A stretch of DNA of 64,000 nt from an uncultured Tenacibaculum sp. (GTDB lineage Bacteria; Bacteroidota; Bacteroidia; Flavobacteriales; Flavobacteriaceae): contig NZ_CANMLT010000008.1 in assembly GCF_947498805.1 (NCBI RefSeq), positions 62,001-126,000 of the forward strand, read 5' to 3'. Position 1 is the first letter of the stretch, and every line of letters starts with the position of its first letter. The notes under the pieces were generated by a model. That model ran no database searches and was not told the origin of the DNA. It was given only the letters and a program-made list of their open reading frames with translations. Positions 41,329 to 49,142 of the stretch are shown piece after piece. The translations under genes were made by a program, and so were the position numbers.

Positions 41329-42174
41329 TTAAAAACGTCCTCTTCCTCTACCGTTCCCTCCTCTTCTTCGTTGAAACATTTCTCTCATTTCTTCCATCTT
41401 TTTCTTAGCTATCTTATCGTATTCTTCTCTAGTTACCTTTTTCCCTTTGGTTGGTTTCTTGATTACTTGTTTTTCTGAAGGATTCAGCACAATTTCAGAA
41501 CATAAAATAGTAGTTCTTCCTGCATTTACTTCTAAAATCAACCCAGGTAATCCTCCGTATTCTCCAGGTCCATTACTCACGGGAATTTGCGGTGTGTACC
41601 AAGCCGTAACAAGTACTTCTCTTTTAATCTCAGATTCTTTTTCTTTTTCCTCTTCTTTATTGTTATTTCTCCTTGGTCGAAACCTTCTAAAATCAACATC
41701 ATCAATACTTTTTACCACAGTAGCCTTTAAACAAGTATACTGACCTATTTGCTTGGTCTCTCCGGTCATTTTCCACTTTAAATCCTCTAATTCTTCTTCA
41801 ATTAAAAAGTTCTTACCAAAAAACTCCTTGCTTTCTAAAAGTTCTTTTTCTTTTACATTTTTATACTGAACCCCATTAGAAAAGCTGCTCATCATGCTTT
41901 GAAATCTACCACCTCTTCCTTCTGTTGGTGCTCCCAATCTTTCTTCTTCCTTATATAAAGATTCTGTAGTATTAAAGCTTAAAACATAGGTTCTTTCAGA
42001 AAAGCTTTTCATTCGTTGTTCAATACGTTTTTTCTGTTCTTCAGACATTTGTCTATTACCAAAGTTCATATTCATTTTGGTCTTTGACTGATAAACTGCT
42101 TTTCCTTGAAAATCTTTTTGAGCCGAAATAGTTAGTGAAGAGATACAGAAAATCCCTACAAGTAATTTTTTCAT
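41329..42174 (-). CDS. GLPGLI family exported protein (copy 1)
   Basis: A 281-residue protein with a signal peptide (to ISAQKDFQGKAVY) and the name-giving motif in VSNGPGEYGGLPGLILEVNAG, preceded by AWYTPQIPVSNGPG. Paralogous to the gene immediately upstream: both share TYVLSFNTTESLYKEE-type text, KFLIED-like and TGETKxIGxYTCxKA segments and the C-terminal PTKGKKVTxxxxDKI. The C terminus is unusually Arg/Gly-rich (FQRRRGGNGRGRGRF). The family's role is not established; its gene neighbourhoods suggest work with an outer-membrane receptor at the cell envelope. It lies 28 bp before the receptor gene. Confidence 0.9.
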   Translation of the reverse strand: MKKLLVGIFCISSLTISAQKDFQGKAVYQSKTKMNMNFGNRQMSEEQKKRIEQRMKSFSERTYVLSFNTTESLYKEEERLGAPTEGRGGRFQSMMSSFSNGVQYKNVKEKELLESKEFFGKNFLIEEELEDLKWKMTGETKQIGQYTCLKATVVKSIDDVDFRRFRPRRNNNKEEEKEKESEIKREVLVTAWYTPQIPVSNGPGEYGGLPGLILEVNAGRTTILCSEIVLNPSEKQVIKKPTKGKKVTREEYDKIAKKKMEEMREMFQRRRGGNGRGRGRF

Positions 42175-42239
42175 AATTTGGTGTTTTCTTTATAGATGTA
42201 TAACTCATCTAAGACTAAAGAAAACACCAATGGTTTAAT

Positions 42240-43079
42240 TTACCCTTGAATTTCTATACTAATAGAATTCCCGTCATTCCCTCTGCTTTTTCTCTTATTC
42301 TTAAAACGCTCCATCATTTCTTTTGATTTTTCGTCCATAATTTTATCAAACTTCTGTTGAGTTACCTTTTTCCCTTTTGTTGGTTCTTCAATTACTACTT
42401 TATCAGACGGATTAATTACTATTTCTGAACAAACAATTGTTTGTTTACCATCTTGTATTTCTAAAATCAACCCTGGTAATCCCCAATGTAATCCAGGGCC
42501 ATTACTTACAGGTATTTCAGGAGTATACCATGCAACTGTTTTAACCGTTACCTTTTCTGTCTTATCCTCTTCTTTACCTTCTTCATTTACAGAAAAACTT
42601 CTACGTTCTTCTTCTCTACTTCGCTCTGCTTTATAGCAAGTATATTTCCCAATAGTCTTAGTTTCTCCAGTCATTTCCCAACCTAAATCAGACAAATTAT
42701 CTTTAATTAAAAAGCGTTTACCACTTATCTCTGTCTTATTTACATAGCGTTTATCTTTTACATTCTTATATAAAACATCAGTTCCTCCTCCATTTCCTAT
42801 AATTTGAATTTGTACCCCATTGGTAGGTTGTGGTGCTGATAATTGTGCTTCTTGCTTATAAGTAGACGCATAATTATCAAACTCTAAAGTAAAAGTCTTT
42901 TGAAACTGTCTTTTTAATTGTTCATGTAATTGCTTTTGAATCTCAGAATTAGGAGCATTCTTACCTTCATTCATTTTAATATCAACTTTCCTATGCGTTT
43001 TATAGGTAGCTCTTCCTGTAAAGTTTTGTCCGTAAGTAATGGAACTGATTAATATGAATAATCCTACTATTTTTTTCAT
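42240..43079 (-). CDS. GLPGLI family exported protein (copy 2)
   Basis: A 279-residue exported protein with signal peptide (to TYGQ), followed by NFTGRATYKTHRKVDIKMNEG. It carries the family motif in VSNGPGLHWGLPGLILEIQDG, TGETKTIGKYTCYKA and PTKGKKVTQQKFDKI. It is a clear paralogue of copy 1 but the charged mid-region (EEERRSFSVNEEGKEEDKTEK) and C terminus are different. The pair probably arose by tandem duplication. It lies 10 bp after the small exported protein and 65 bp before copy 1. Confidence 0.9.
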   Translation of the reverse strand: MKKIVGLFILISSITYGQNFTGRATYKTHRKVDIKMNEGKNAPNSEIQKQLHEQLKRQFQKTFTLEFDNYASTYKQEAQLSAPQPTNGVQIQIIGNGGGTDVLYKNVKDKRYVNKTEISGKRFLIKDNLSDLGWEMTGETKTIGKYTCYKAERSREEERRSFSVNEEGKEEDKTEKVTVKTVAWYTPEIPVSNGPGLHWGLPGLILEIQDGKQTIVCSEIVINPSDKVVIEEPTKGKKVTQQKFDKIMDEKSKEMMERFKNKRKSRGNDGNSISIEIQG

Positions 43080-43089
43080 GATTTAAATT

Positions 43090-43425
43090 TTAAAATTTCC
43101 TTAATACTTTTATTATTCGTTTTGCGATATTTATACTACTATCAATGTCTTCTACATCAGATTTAATTTCAAAGCTATGTTTGAATTTTAGTTTGTTTTC
43201 TTTCGAGTTCTCATTGTTTACTCGAAATCCAAGTGTAACCTTCTCTTCAGTATCTTCTAATATTTCTTTTACATCATCCCAATCAATTGACTGTAATTCT
43301 TCCAATGAATCAACAGTATATATCAATGATGTAATTTTACTTTCTTTAATCTCTGCCGTTACAGATTCTTGTCCAAAACAAAAAGAGGTAACGAAGAGTA
43401 ACACACTTAATACTATTTTACACAT
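43090..43425 (-). CDS. Small exported protein of unknown function
   Basis: A 111-residue protein with a clear signal peptide (MCKIVLSVLLFVTSFCFGQ). The mature part is acidic in its first half (DSLEELQSIDWDDVKEILEDTEE) and basic at the end (IAKRIIKVLRKF). I recognise no domain. It is the promoter-proximal gene of the GLPGLI/receptor operon and faces the histidine kinase gene across a 122-bp control region. That position would fit a signal sensor or accessory protein of the two-component system, but this is speculative. Confidence 0.7.
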   Translation of the reverse strand: MCKIVLSVLLFVTSFCFGQESVTAEIKESKITSLIYTVDSLEELQSIDWDDVKEILEDTEEKVTLGFRVNNENSKENKLKFKHSFEIKSDVEDIDSSINIAKRIIKVLRKF

Positions 43426-43482
43426 ATGATTAGTTTTTTAATTTTTACAGTACAAATATGAAATTCGTAATTAGTCTTTTCA

Positions 43483-43510
43483 GTTAACGAGTGTTAACGA
43501 GTGTTAAGCG
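43483..43510. promoter_or_regulatory. Phased GTTAA direct repeats, putative response-regulator site
   Basis: GTTAACGAGT occurs at 43483-43492 and again at 43493-43502, followed by GTTAAGCG at 43503-43510. The GTTAA cores are exactly 10 bp apart, one helical turn, as expected for tandem OmpR-type monomers. The array ends just before the -33 position of the histidine kinase promoter and lies in the divergent spacer, so it could control both units. Confidence 0.65.
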
Positions 43511-43535
43511 CTTTTTAAAAACCAACATAAGTGCT

Positions 43536-43543
43536 TACTTTTG
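43536..43543 (+). promoter_or_regulatory. -7 promoter box of the histidine kinase gene
   Basis: TACTTTTG matches TAnnTTTG and ends 4 bp before the ATG, predicting a leaderless mRNA. The -33 region falls at about 43513, directly after the GTTAA array. Confidence 0.6.
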
Positions 43544-43547
43544 AGGT

Positions 43548-45155
43548 ATGAATACAAAAAAAAATCGTTGGATACTCTATTTAATAAGTATTACTATTGT
43601 TGCTACAATAGGTATTCAGTTCTATTGGAATTTTAAAAACTACCAACAAAATAAACAACGAGTTATCAATGAAATTCAGCAGAGTTTGGATGACTCAGTA
43701 GAAAGGTACTTCACCAATATTTCTAAAGATTACTTTACAATTGTTGAAAAGGATGATCTATCTGAAGAAGGAATGGAAAAGAAAAATCAACTTTTAAAAT
43801 CAGTTTTCCCTATTGCAAAAAACAAAAAAAGCGATTCTATTTTCAAAGATCCTTCTTTTAAAATAACCTCTTTTAGCTTTCGTACAGATAGTGAAGAAGA
43901 ATATCAAAAATTAGACTCTACATTTTTCAAGCAAATTATTATAGATACAGAAACAAAGCTTCAAAAAATGGATACTGCTAAATCGGAATTTAAGATTAAG
44001 CAGGTCACACAATTCAATAGAGATGGAAAAACTGGTGTTCACTACAAATCTCCTAACCAAATTGAGGAAGTACAAGTTTTTAAAGGTAAAAAAGCTTCAG
44101 ATAGCCTGCAGCTTTTAAAAAATTTAAAAACCATTGTGATCTCAATTCAAAATGATTCAATTAAATTAAATGAACTGGATTCTATTTTTAAAAATATACT
44201 TGTAAATAAAAACATCAATACAAGTTTTAACATCAATCATTTTAAACACGACACCATTTTCAACTCGTCTAAAAATGTGCATAGTAATTTCTTATTATTG
44301 GAAAGTGAAGCATCTCCTGTATTTTTAAAAGAAAACGAGCGTATTCAAATACAATATACAAATCCAACTTATGAAGCTTTAAAAAGAAGTCTTACAGGAA
44401 TTCTTTTATCCCTTGTTTTATCCTTAGCTGTAATTTCCAGTTTGTTTTATTTATTAAAAGTAATAAACCAACAAAAAGAACTCGCTGAAATAAAAAATGA
44501 TCTAATTAGTAATATCACACATGAATTCAAGACTCCCATAACTACTGTTTCTACTGCACTGGAGGCTATTAATAGTTTTAACGCTATTGACGATAAAGAG
44601 AAGACAAAGAAGTACATTTCAATATCTTCTGTTCAAATAGAAAAACTTCACTTAATGGTTGAAAAACTACTAGAAACAGCTACCCTAGATAGTGAAAAGT
44701 TATTACTAAAGAAAGAAACTGCTAATGTGGTAGAGCTGACTAAAAGTTTGGTTAAAAAACATCAGTTTACCACTTCAGATAAAATCATTGGCTTTTCATC
44801 TAATAAAGATATTATTGAAGCAAACGTTGATGTTTTCCATCTTGAAAATGCTATTTCAAATCTAATAGACAATGCAATCAAATATGGTGGTAATTCTATT
44901 GAAATTCATTTACAGCAAGTGCTAAACACAATGGAAATAACCATTGCTGATAATGGTAAAGGAATAGAGAAAAATCAACAGGAAAAAATATTTGATAAAT
45001 TTTATAGAATCCCAAAAGGAAATACACACGATGTAAAAGGTTTTGGAATAGGATTATATTACACCAAAAAGATTATCGAAAAACATAACGGTACTATTAG
45101 TTTAACATCAAAGCCTAACAATACTGTTTTTAAAATTGTTTTGAACCATGGATAA
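43548..45155 (+). CDS. Sensor histidine kinase
   Basis: A 535-residue membrane kinase. Two transmembrane segments (about 9-26, WILYLISITIVATIG, and about 280-303, LTGILLSLVLSLAVISSLF) enclose a periplasmic sensor region of about 250 residues with no domain I can name. The HisKA box is SNITHEFKTPITT with His 325; the ATPase motifs are NLIDNAIKYGG (N box), ADNGKGIEKNQ (G1), FDKFYRIPKGN (F box) and GFGIGLYYTKKI (G2). The end overlaps the response regulator by 8 bp. It resembles RprX-like kinases of Bacteroidota. The divergent GLPGLI/receptor operon is the likely target. Confidence 0.94.
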   Translation: MNTKKNRWILYLISITIVATIGIQFYWNFKNYQQNKQRVINEIQQSLDDSVERYFTNISKDYFTIVEKDDLSEEGMEKKNQLLKSVFPIAKNKKSDSIFKDPSFKITSFSFRTDSEEEYQKLDSTFFKQIIIDTETKLQKMDTAKSEFKIKQVTQFNRDGKTGVHYKSPNQIEEVQVFKGKKASDSLQLLKNLKTIVISIQNDSIKLNELDSIFKNILVNKNINTSFNINHFKHDTIFNSSKNVHSNFLLLESEASPVFLKENERIQIQYTNPTYEALKRSLTGILLSLVLSLAVISSLFYLLKVINQQKELAEIKNDLISNITHEFKTPITTVSTALEAINSFNAIDDKEKTKKYISISSVQIEKLHLMVEKLLETATLDSEKLLLKKETANVVELTKSLVKKHQFTTSDKIIGFSSNKDIIEANVDVFHLENAISNLIDNAIKYGGNSIEIHLQQVLNTMEITIADNGKGIEKNQQEKIFDKFYRIPKGNTHDVKGFGIGLYYTKKIIEKHNGTISLTSKPNNTVFKIVLNHG

Positions 45156-45828
45156 ATTAGTGAAAGTTTTACTAGCTGAAGATGAACCTAGCTTAGGACA
45201 GATTGTAAAAGAAAGTTTAGAAACTAGAAACTTTGAAGTTTTACATGCGTTAAATGGTGAAGAAGCCTACAAAATTTATCAAAATACACCCTTTGATGTT
45301 TTGGTATTAGATGTAATGATGCCTAAAAAAGATGGATTTACTTTGGCAAAAGAGATTAGACAGGAAAACAAACACATCCCGATCATTTTTTTAACCGCTA
45401 AATCTCAAACTAAAGACGTGGTCGAAGGTTTTGAACATGGAGGTAACGATTATTTGAAAAAACCTTTCTCTATGGAAGAACTAATAGTACGAATCAATGC
45501 TTTATTAGATCGCATAAACCTAAAAAACGATGTGGAAAATATTGGCATTGGAAACTATACTTTTAATCATACCAAACAAACCTTAACTTTTCAGAATCAA
45601 AAACAAACACTTACTCATAAAGAATCGGAATTGTTGTTACATCTGAGTCAGAAAAAAAATGAAGTTTTAGATAGAACATTCATTTTAAACAAGCTTTGGG
45701 GAGATGATGACTTTTTTAACGCCAGAAGTATGGATGTTTTTATTTCTAAACTCCGAAAAAAACTAAATCAGGATGAAAACATTCAAATTTTGAATGTTCG
45801 TGGTTATGGTTATAAATTGATTTGTTAA
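45148..45828 (+). CDS. OmpR-family response regulator
   Basis: A 226-residue regulator. The receiver domain (about 5-120) has acidic residues AEDEPS, phospho-acceptor Asp 55 in VLVLDVMMPKKDG, FLTAKS (Thr) and YLKKPF (Lys). The C-terminal winged helix (about 130-225) is of the Trans_reg_C type: LTHKESELLLHLSQKKNEV, LWGDDDFFNARSMDVFISKLRKKL and LNVRGYGYKLIC. It is translated in an 8-bp overlap with its cognate kinase. Probable binding site: the GTTAA repeats at 43483-43510 (inferred). Confidence 0.95.
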   Translation: MDKLVKVLLAEDEPSLGQIVKESLETRNFEVLHALNGEEAYKIYQNTPFDVLVLDVMMPKKDGFTLAKEIRQENKHIPIIFLTAKSQTKDVVEGFEHGGNDYLKKPFSMEELIVRINALLDRINLKNDVENIGIGNYTFNHTKQTLTFQNQKQTLTHKESELLLHLSQKKNEVLDRTFILNKLWGDDDFFNARSMDVFISKLRKKLNQDENIQILNVRGYGYKLIC

Positions 45829-45919
45829 AATCTTTTCTAGTTCTATTTTTTATGTAATTTTACCAACTCTTAAAAAGAGAACTTCAAGAAAACAAAGAAT
45901 CAATTTATTACAAAAAACT

Positions 45920-46534
45920 ATGCACGTAGCAATAGCAGGAAACATTGGAGCAGGTAAAACGACCTTAACTAAATTATTGGCAAAGCATTATAATTGGGAA
46001 CCTCATTTTGAATCTGTAGATGAGAACCCATATTTAGATGATTTTTATGCTGAAATGGAACGTTGGTCATTTAACCTTCAGGTATACTTTTTAAATAGTC
46101 GTTTTCGCCAAGTTTTAGAGCTACGTAAATCAGGAAAGAAAATAATTCAGGATAGAACAATTTATGAAGACGCTCATATTTTTGCGCCGAACCTTCATGC
46201 TATGGGATTAATGACCAATAGAGATTATAGCAATTATGCTTCTTTATTTGAATTAATGGAAAACCTAGTTACTCCTCCTGATTTATTAATTTATTTACGT
46301 GCAGATATCTCTACCTTAGTAGGGCAAATTCACAAACGTGGTAGAGATTATGAAAACTCTATTAGCATTGATTACTTAAGCCGATTAAACGAGCGTTATG
46401 AAGCGTGGATTAGTAAATACACAAAAGGAAAATTACTTATTATTGATGTTGATGATTTGGATTTTGTAGAAAACCAAGAAGATTTAGGATATATAATTGA
46501 CAGAATAGATGCTCAAATTAATGGACTTTTCTAG
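45920..46534 (+). CDS. Deoxynucleoside kinase
   Basis: A 204-residue dGK/dCK-type kinase for nucleoside salvage. The P-loop is AGNIGAGKTTL (residues 6-16), followed by the substrate region FESVDENPYLDDFY and the DRS-like motif as QDRTIYEDAHIFA. The lid region is KRGRDYENSI (RGRxxE). Family members phosphorylate deoxyadenosine, deoxyguanosine or deoxycytidine; which one cannot be read here. A second, related kinase domain is fused to FolK at 57006-58142, so the genome holds at least two. Confidence 0.93.
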   Translation: MHVAIAGNIGAGKTTLTKLLAKHYNWEPHFESVDENPYLDDFYAEMERWSFNLQVYFLNSRFRQVLELRKSGKKIIQDRTIYEDAHIFAPNLHAMGLMTNRDYSNYASLFELMENLVTPPDLLIYLRADISTLVGQIHKRGRDYENSISIDYLSRLNERYEAWISKYTKGKLLIIDVDDLDFVENQEDLGYIIDRIDAQINGLF

Positions 46535-46553
46535 TCAATCACCAAAATACGCT

Positions 46554-46585
46554 AAAGCCCCATGTTTAAACATGGGGCTTTTCTT
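46554..46585 (+). terminator. Terminator of the deoxynucleoside kinase gene
   Basis: AAAGCCCCATGTTT (46554-46567) is followed at once by its reverse complement (46568-46581) and TTCTTTT. Confidence 0.85.
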
Positions 46586-46820
46586 TTATCACAAAGTTAA
46601 AGGCGTGATAATTTTAAAATTGTACTCCCTTTTTTTATAAATAGTCCCTTCCCTCTCATTTTTTTTGATTAGAAACCCTCAATATTTGTAATAATTCTAA
46701 TTGAAATGAATAACTATAAATAGTTATGATTCTTTTAAAAAAATTACAGGAAGCTGAAAATGTATTTTTTAAAATTTCAATTAAAATTTAGAGTAAGCTA
46801 TTAACCAAAATTAACTTAAA
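46586..46820. other. Upstream region of the RiPP cassette
   Basis: A 235-bp AT-rich spacer. It contains a 7-bp inverted repeat ATAACTA/TAGTTAT (46710-46716 and 46721-46727), which could be an operator, and an ATATTTG sequence at 46682-46688 that weakly resembles a -7 box. I see no gene. Confidence 0.4.
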
Positions 46821-47048
46821 ATGAAAAAAACATTTTTTTTATCTAAGGGATTAGACAAGTTTTCAAATTTACAAATCAACAATCTAGATCACTTTAAAGG
46901 AGGAGCTTTAGCTGATGTTCCTGTAGAGATTTATTACCCTACTAGTGGTGGAGGTAAACTATGTCCAGATGGAATGGTTTGGAGCGATACATTAGGTAGA
47001 TGTGTAGATCGTTATCAAGAGCTACCTCACAAACTTACTAAGCTTTAA
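46821..47048 (+). CDS. RiPP precursor peptide with double-glycine leader
   Basis: A 75-residue peptide. Residues 1-28 look like a Bacteroidota double-glycine leader: basic start, then F-x-x-L-x-I-x-x-L-x-x-F-KGG (KFSNLQINNLDHFKGG). Cleavage after Gly 28 would release a 47-residue core rich in Gly, Pro, Tyr and Asp, with two cysteines (48 and 61) bracketing PDGMVWSDTLGR. A radical SAM/SPASM gene starts 64 bp downstream, which is what supports a modified peptide product. It does not resemble any precursor I can name. No transporter or C39 peptidase gene lies nearby. Confidence 0.8.
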   Translation: MKKTFFLSKGLDKFSNLQINNLDHFKGGALADVPVEIYYPTSGGGKLCPDGMVWSDTLGRCVDRYQELPHKLTKL

Positions 47049-47056
47049 TAAACTTT

Positions 47057-47087
47057 CAAGGAAATTGTAATGATTACAATTTCCTTG
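47057..47087 (+). promoter_or_regulatory. Strong hairpin between precursor and maturase genes
   Basis: A perfect 14-bp stem: CAAGGAAATTGTAA (47057-47070) with 47074-47087, loop TGA. There is no T-run, so it is not a normal terminator. It begins 9 bp after the precursor stop and may stabilise the precursor transcript or reduce readthrough into the maturase. Confidence 0.7.
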
Positions 47088-47111
47088 TTATAAACCTTCA
47101 AACAACCACTT

Positions 47112-48341
47112 ATGAATTTTAACTCTTTAGCTATAAAAATTGCGAGTAGATGCAATCTTAATTGCTCATACTGTTTCATGTATAATCTTGGAGATACCAC
47201 ATATAAAAAACAACCCAAGTTTATGTCGACTGAAACGGTAGATCATATAATAGCCAAAACCAAAACTTATATTAAAAAATATAATAAAAAAGAGTTTTCG
47301 TTTATATTTCATGGTGGTGAACCTTTATTAGCTCCTAAACAATTTTATATTGATTTTATTGATAAGGTAAAAGGCATTCAAAAAGAATTACCCGAAGTTA
47401 GTTTTTTCTATGACCTACAAACTAATGGTGTTTTATTAGATACAAGTTGGATTACTCTTTTTAAAGAGTTAGATATTGCTCCAAGCATTAGCGTTGATGG
47501 GACCAAAAAGGCGCATGATATGTACCGAGTAGACCATAAGGGAAACGGTAGTTACGATAGCGTATTTAAAAATGCTAAACTTTTAAAAAACGAAATGAAT
47601 TTCGCCGATATTGCATGTGTAATCAATATTGAAGAAACTCCTTTAGAAATTTACAACAGTTTCAAAAAAATGGAAGCAAGCTATGTAAATTTCTTAATTC
47701 CAGATTACACACATGACAACTATCCTTTTGACAAAGAAAAAACACTCATGGCAGATTGGTTAATTGATTTATTCAATATTTGGATAAATGATCCTAACCG
47801 TTTCAAAATTCCTTTATTCCTAGGTTTATTAAATTCTCTTATGAGAATTAATGACCAAACTAAAAATGAGTCGACTGTTTTAGTGATAGAAACTAATGGA
47901 GAAATTGAAGCTATAGATTCTTTAAAAGCCTGCGGAAATGGGTTTACAAAAACAGGATTAAATATCAATAAACACGACTTCCATGATATTGGACAAACAC
48001 CTTTAGGAAATCTGTATTTTAATGATTTCAACAGTAAACTTTCTGCTAAGTGCCAACAATGCCCTTTGAACGAAATTTGTAAAGGAGGCCGGTTAGTTCA
48101 TCGATATAGTAAAGAAAAAGGGTTTAACAATGCTTCTATTTATTGTAACGACCTTATAAAACTGATTGCTCATGTTCAAAAATTCTTCATTTCATGTTAT
48201 CCAGAATTACACGAAAAAGAAAATATTACATCGATTAACCCTAATGAAATAAAAGACTACTTAGCCAGCTTAACAAACAAAGAAAACCCGTACGAACAGG
48301 ATTTAGAGTCTTTTGCTCAACCAACCTCTTTGGCTGTATAG
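47112..48341 (+). CDS. Radical SAM/SPASM peptide maturase
   Basis: A 409-residue enzyme. The radical SAM cluster motif CNLNCSYC (Cys 14, 18, 21) is followed by FIFHGGEPLLAP (SAM-binding GGE) and SISVDGTKKAHDMYRVDHKGNGS. The C-terminal SPASM domain carries cysteines in KACGNGFTK, AKCQQCPLNEICKGG and IYCNDLI for extra Fe-S clusters. It resembles the FxsB/anSME-like maturases that install thioether or C-C crosslinks in ribosomal peptides. The substrate is inferred to be the peptide encoded just upstream. Its last base is 8 bp from the converging methyltransferase gene. Confidence 0.92.
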   Translation: MNFNSLAIKIASRCNLNCSYCFMYNLGDTTYKKQPKFMSTETVDHIIAKTKTYIKKYNKKEFSFIFHGGEPLLAPKQFYIDFIDKVKGIQKELPEVSFFYDLQTNGVLLDTSWITLFKELDIAPSISVDGTKKAHDMYRVDHKGNGSYDSVFKNAKLLKNEMNFADIACVINIEETPLEIYNSFKKMEASYVNFLIPDYTHDNYPFDKEKTLMADWLIDLFNIWINDPNRFKIPLFLGLLNSLMRINDQTKNESTVLVIETNGEIEAIDSLKACGNGFTKTGLNINKHDFHDIGQTPLGNLYFNDFNSKLSAKCQQCPLNEICKGGRLVHRYSKEKGFNNASIYCNDLIKLIAHVQKFFISCYPELHEKENITSINPNEIKDYLASLTNKENPYEQDLESFAQPTSLAV

Positions 48342-48348
48342 GATAAAG

Positions 48349-49071
48349 CTAAGCTCTTTTAAATTCACTTAGTAAAATTGCAGTTGCGGTAGCCACATTA
48401 AGACTTTCTGTTTTTTGTATATCACCAAATCTTGGTATTGTAAGCTTTTGCTGAATCACATCATTTACTTCTTTTGAAATACCATTCGCTTCATTCCCCA
48501 TAACCAATACAGCTTTATCTGGTAATTGAGACTTATATACATTATCTCCATCCATATCAGCCGTAAATGTTGGTAATGACGTTTCTGATAAAAAGGATAT
48601 GATATCTGTATATACAATTTGTACGCGAGTTAAAGATCCCATAGTAGCCTGAACTACTTTAAAATTAAAACAATCTACTGTATTCTTAGAACAAACCAAT
48701 TGCGTAATTCCAAACCAATCACACAACCTTATAATAGTACCTAAGTTACCTGGATCATTCACTTCATCAAGAACAAGTGTAAATTTATCTGAGCTTATCT
48801 CTTTCTCCTTTGGAATTTCAAAAACACCAATTACTTTGTTAGGCGATTTCAACTTACTAATCTTCTTTAACTCTGCTTCCGAAATCTCAATGCTTTCCTC
48901 ATAATTAAACAAAGAAGCATCGGTTGTATATAGTTCCTTAACTCTAAAGGAAGAATTTAAAAATTCGTTTACAACTTTCACTCCTTCTGCAACAAATAAA
49001 TTATGCTTTTGCCTATACTTTTTTTGAGATAAACTTGTTATAAGTTTAAGTGTATTTTTGGATAATCCCAT
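48349..49071 (-). CDS. TrmH/SpoU-family RNA 2'-O-methyltransferase
   Basis: A 240-residue SPOUT enzyme. N-terminal substrate-binding domain: LSQKKYRQKHNLFVAEGVKVVNE. The knotted catalytic domain shows motif 1 (DEVNDPGNLGTIIRLCDWFG, with the conserved Asn and Arg), motif 2 (LVMGNEANGIS) and motif 3 (IPRFGDIQKTESLNVATATAILL). It methylates a ribose in rRNA or tRNA; which position is not clear, but the arrangement is closest to RlmB-type rRNA enzymes. Length is normal. It faces away from tamL and converges on the RiPP maturase. Confidence 0.92.
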   Translation of the reverse strand: MGLSKNTLKLITSLSQKKYRQKHNLFVAEGVKVVNEFLNSSFRVKELYTTDASLFNYEESIEISEAELKKISKLKSPNKVIGVFEIPKEKEISSDKFTLVLDEVNDPGNLGTIIRLCDWFGITQLVCSKNTVDCFNFKVVQATMGSLTRVQIVYTDIISFLSETSLPTFTADMDGDNVYKSQLPDKAVLVMGNEANGISKEVNDVIQQKLTIPRFGDIQKTESLNVATATAILLSEFKRA

Positions 49072-49142
49072 TAAATTATTTTTAACAAATTAAAACAACT
49101 AAAAAACACTATTTTTGATGTTTTAAGCGAGGCGTAAAGTTA

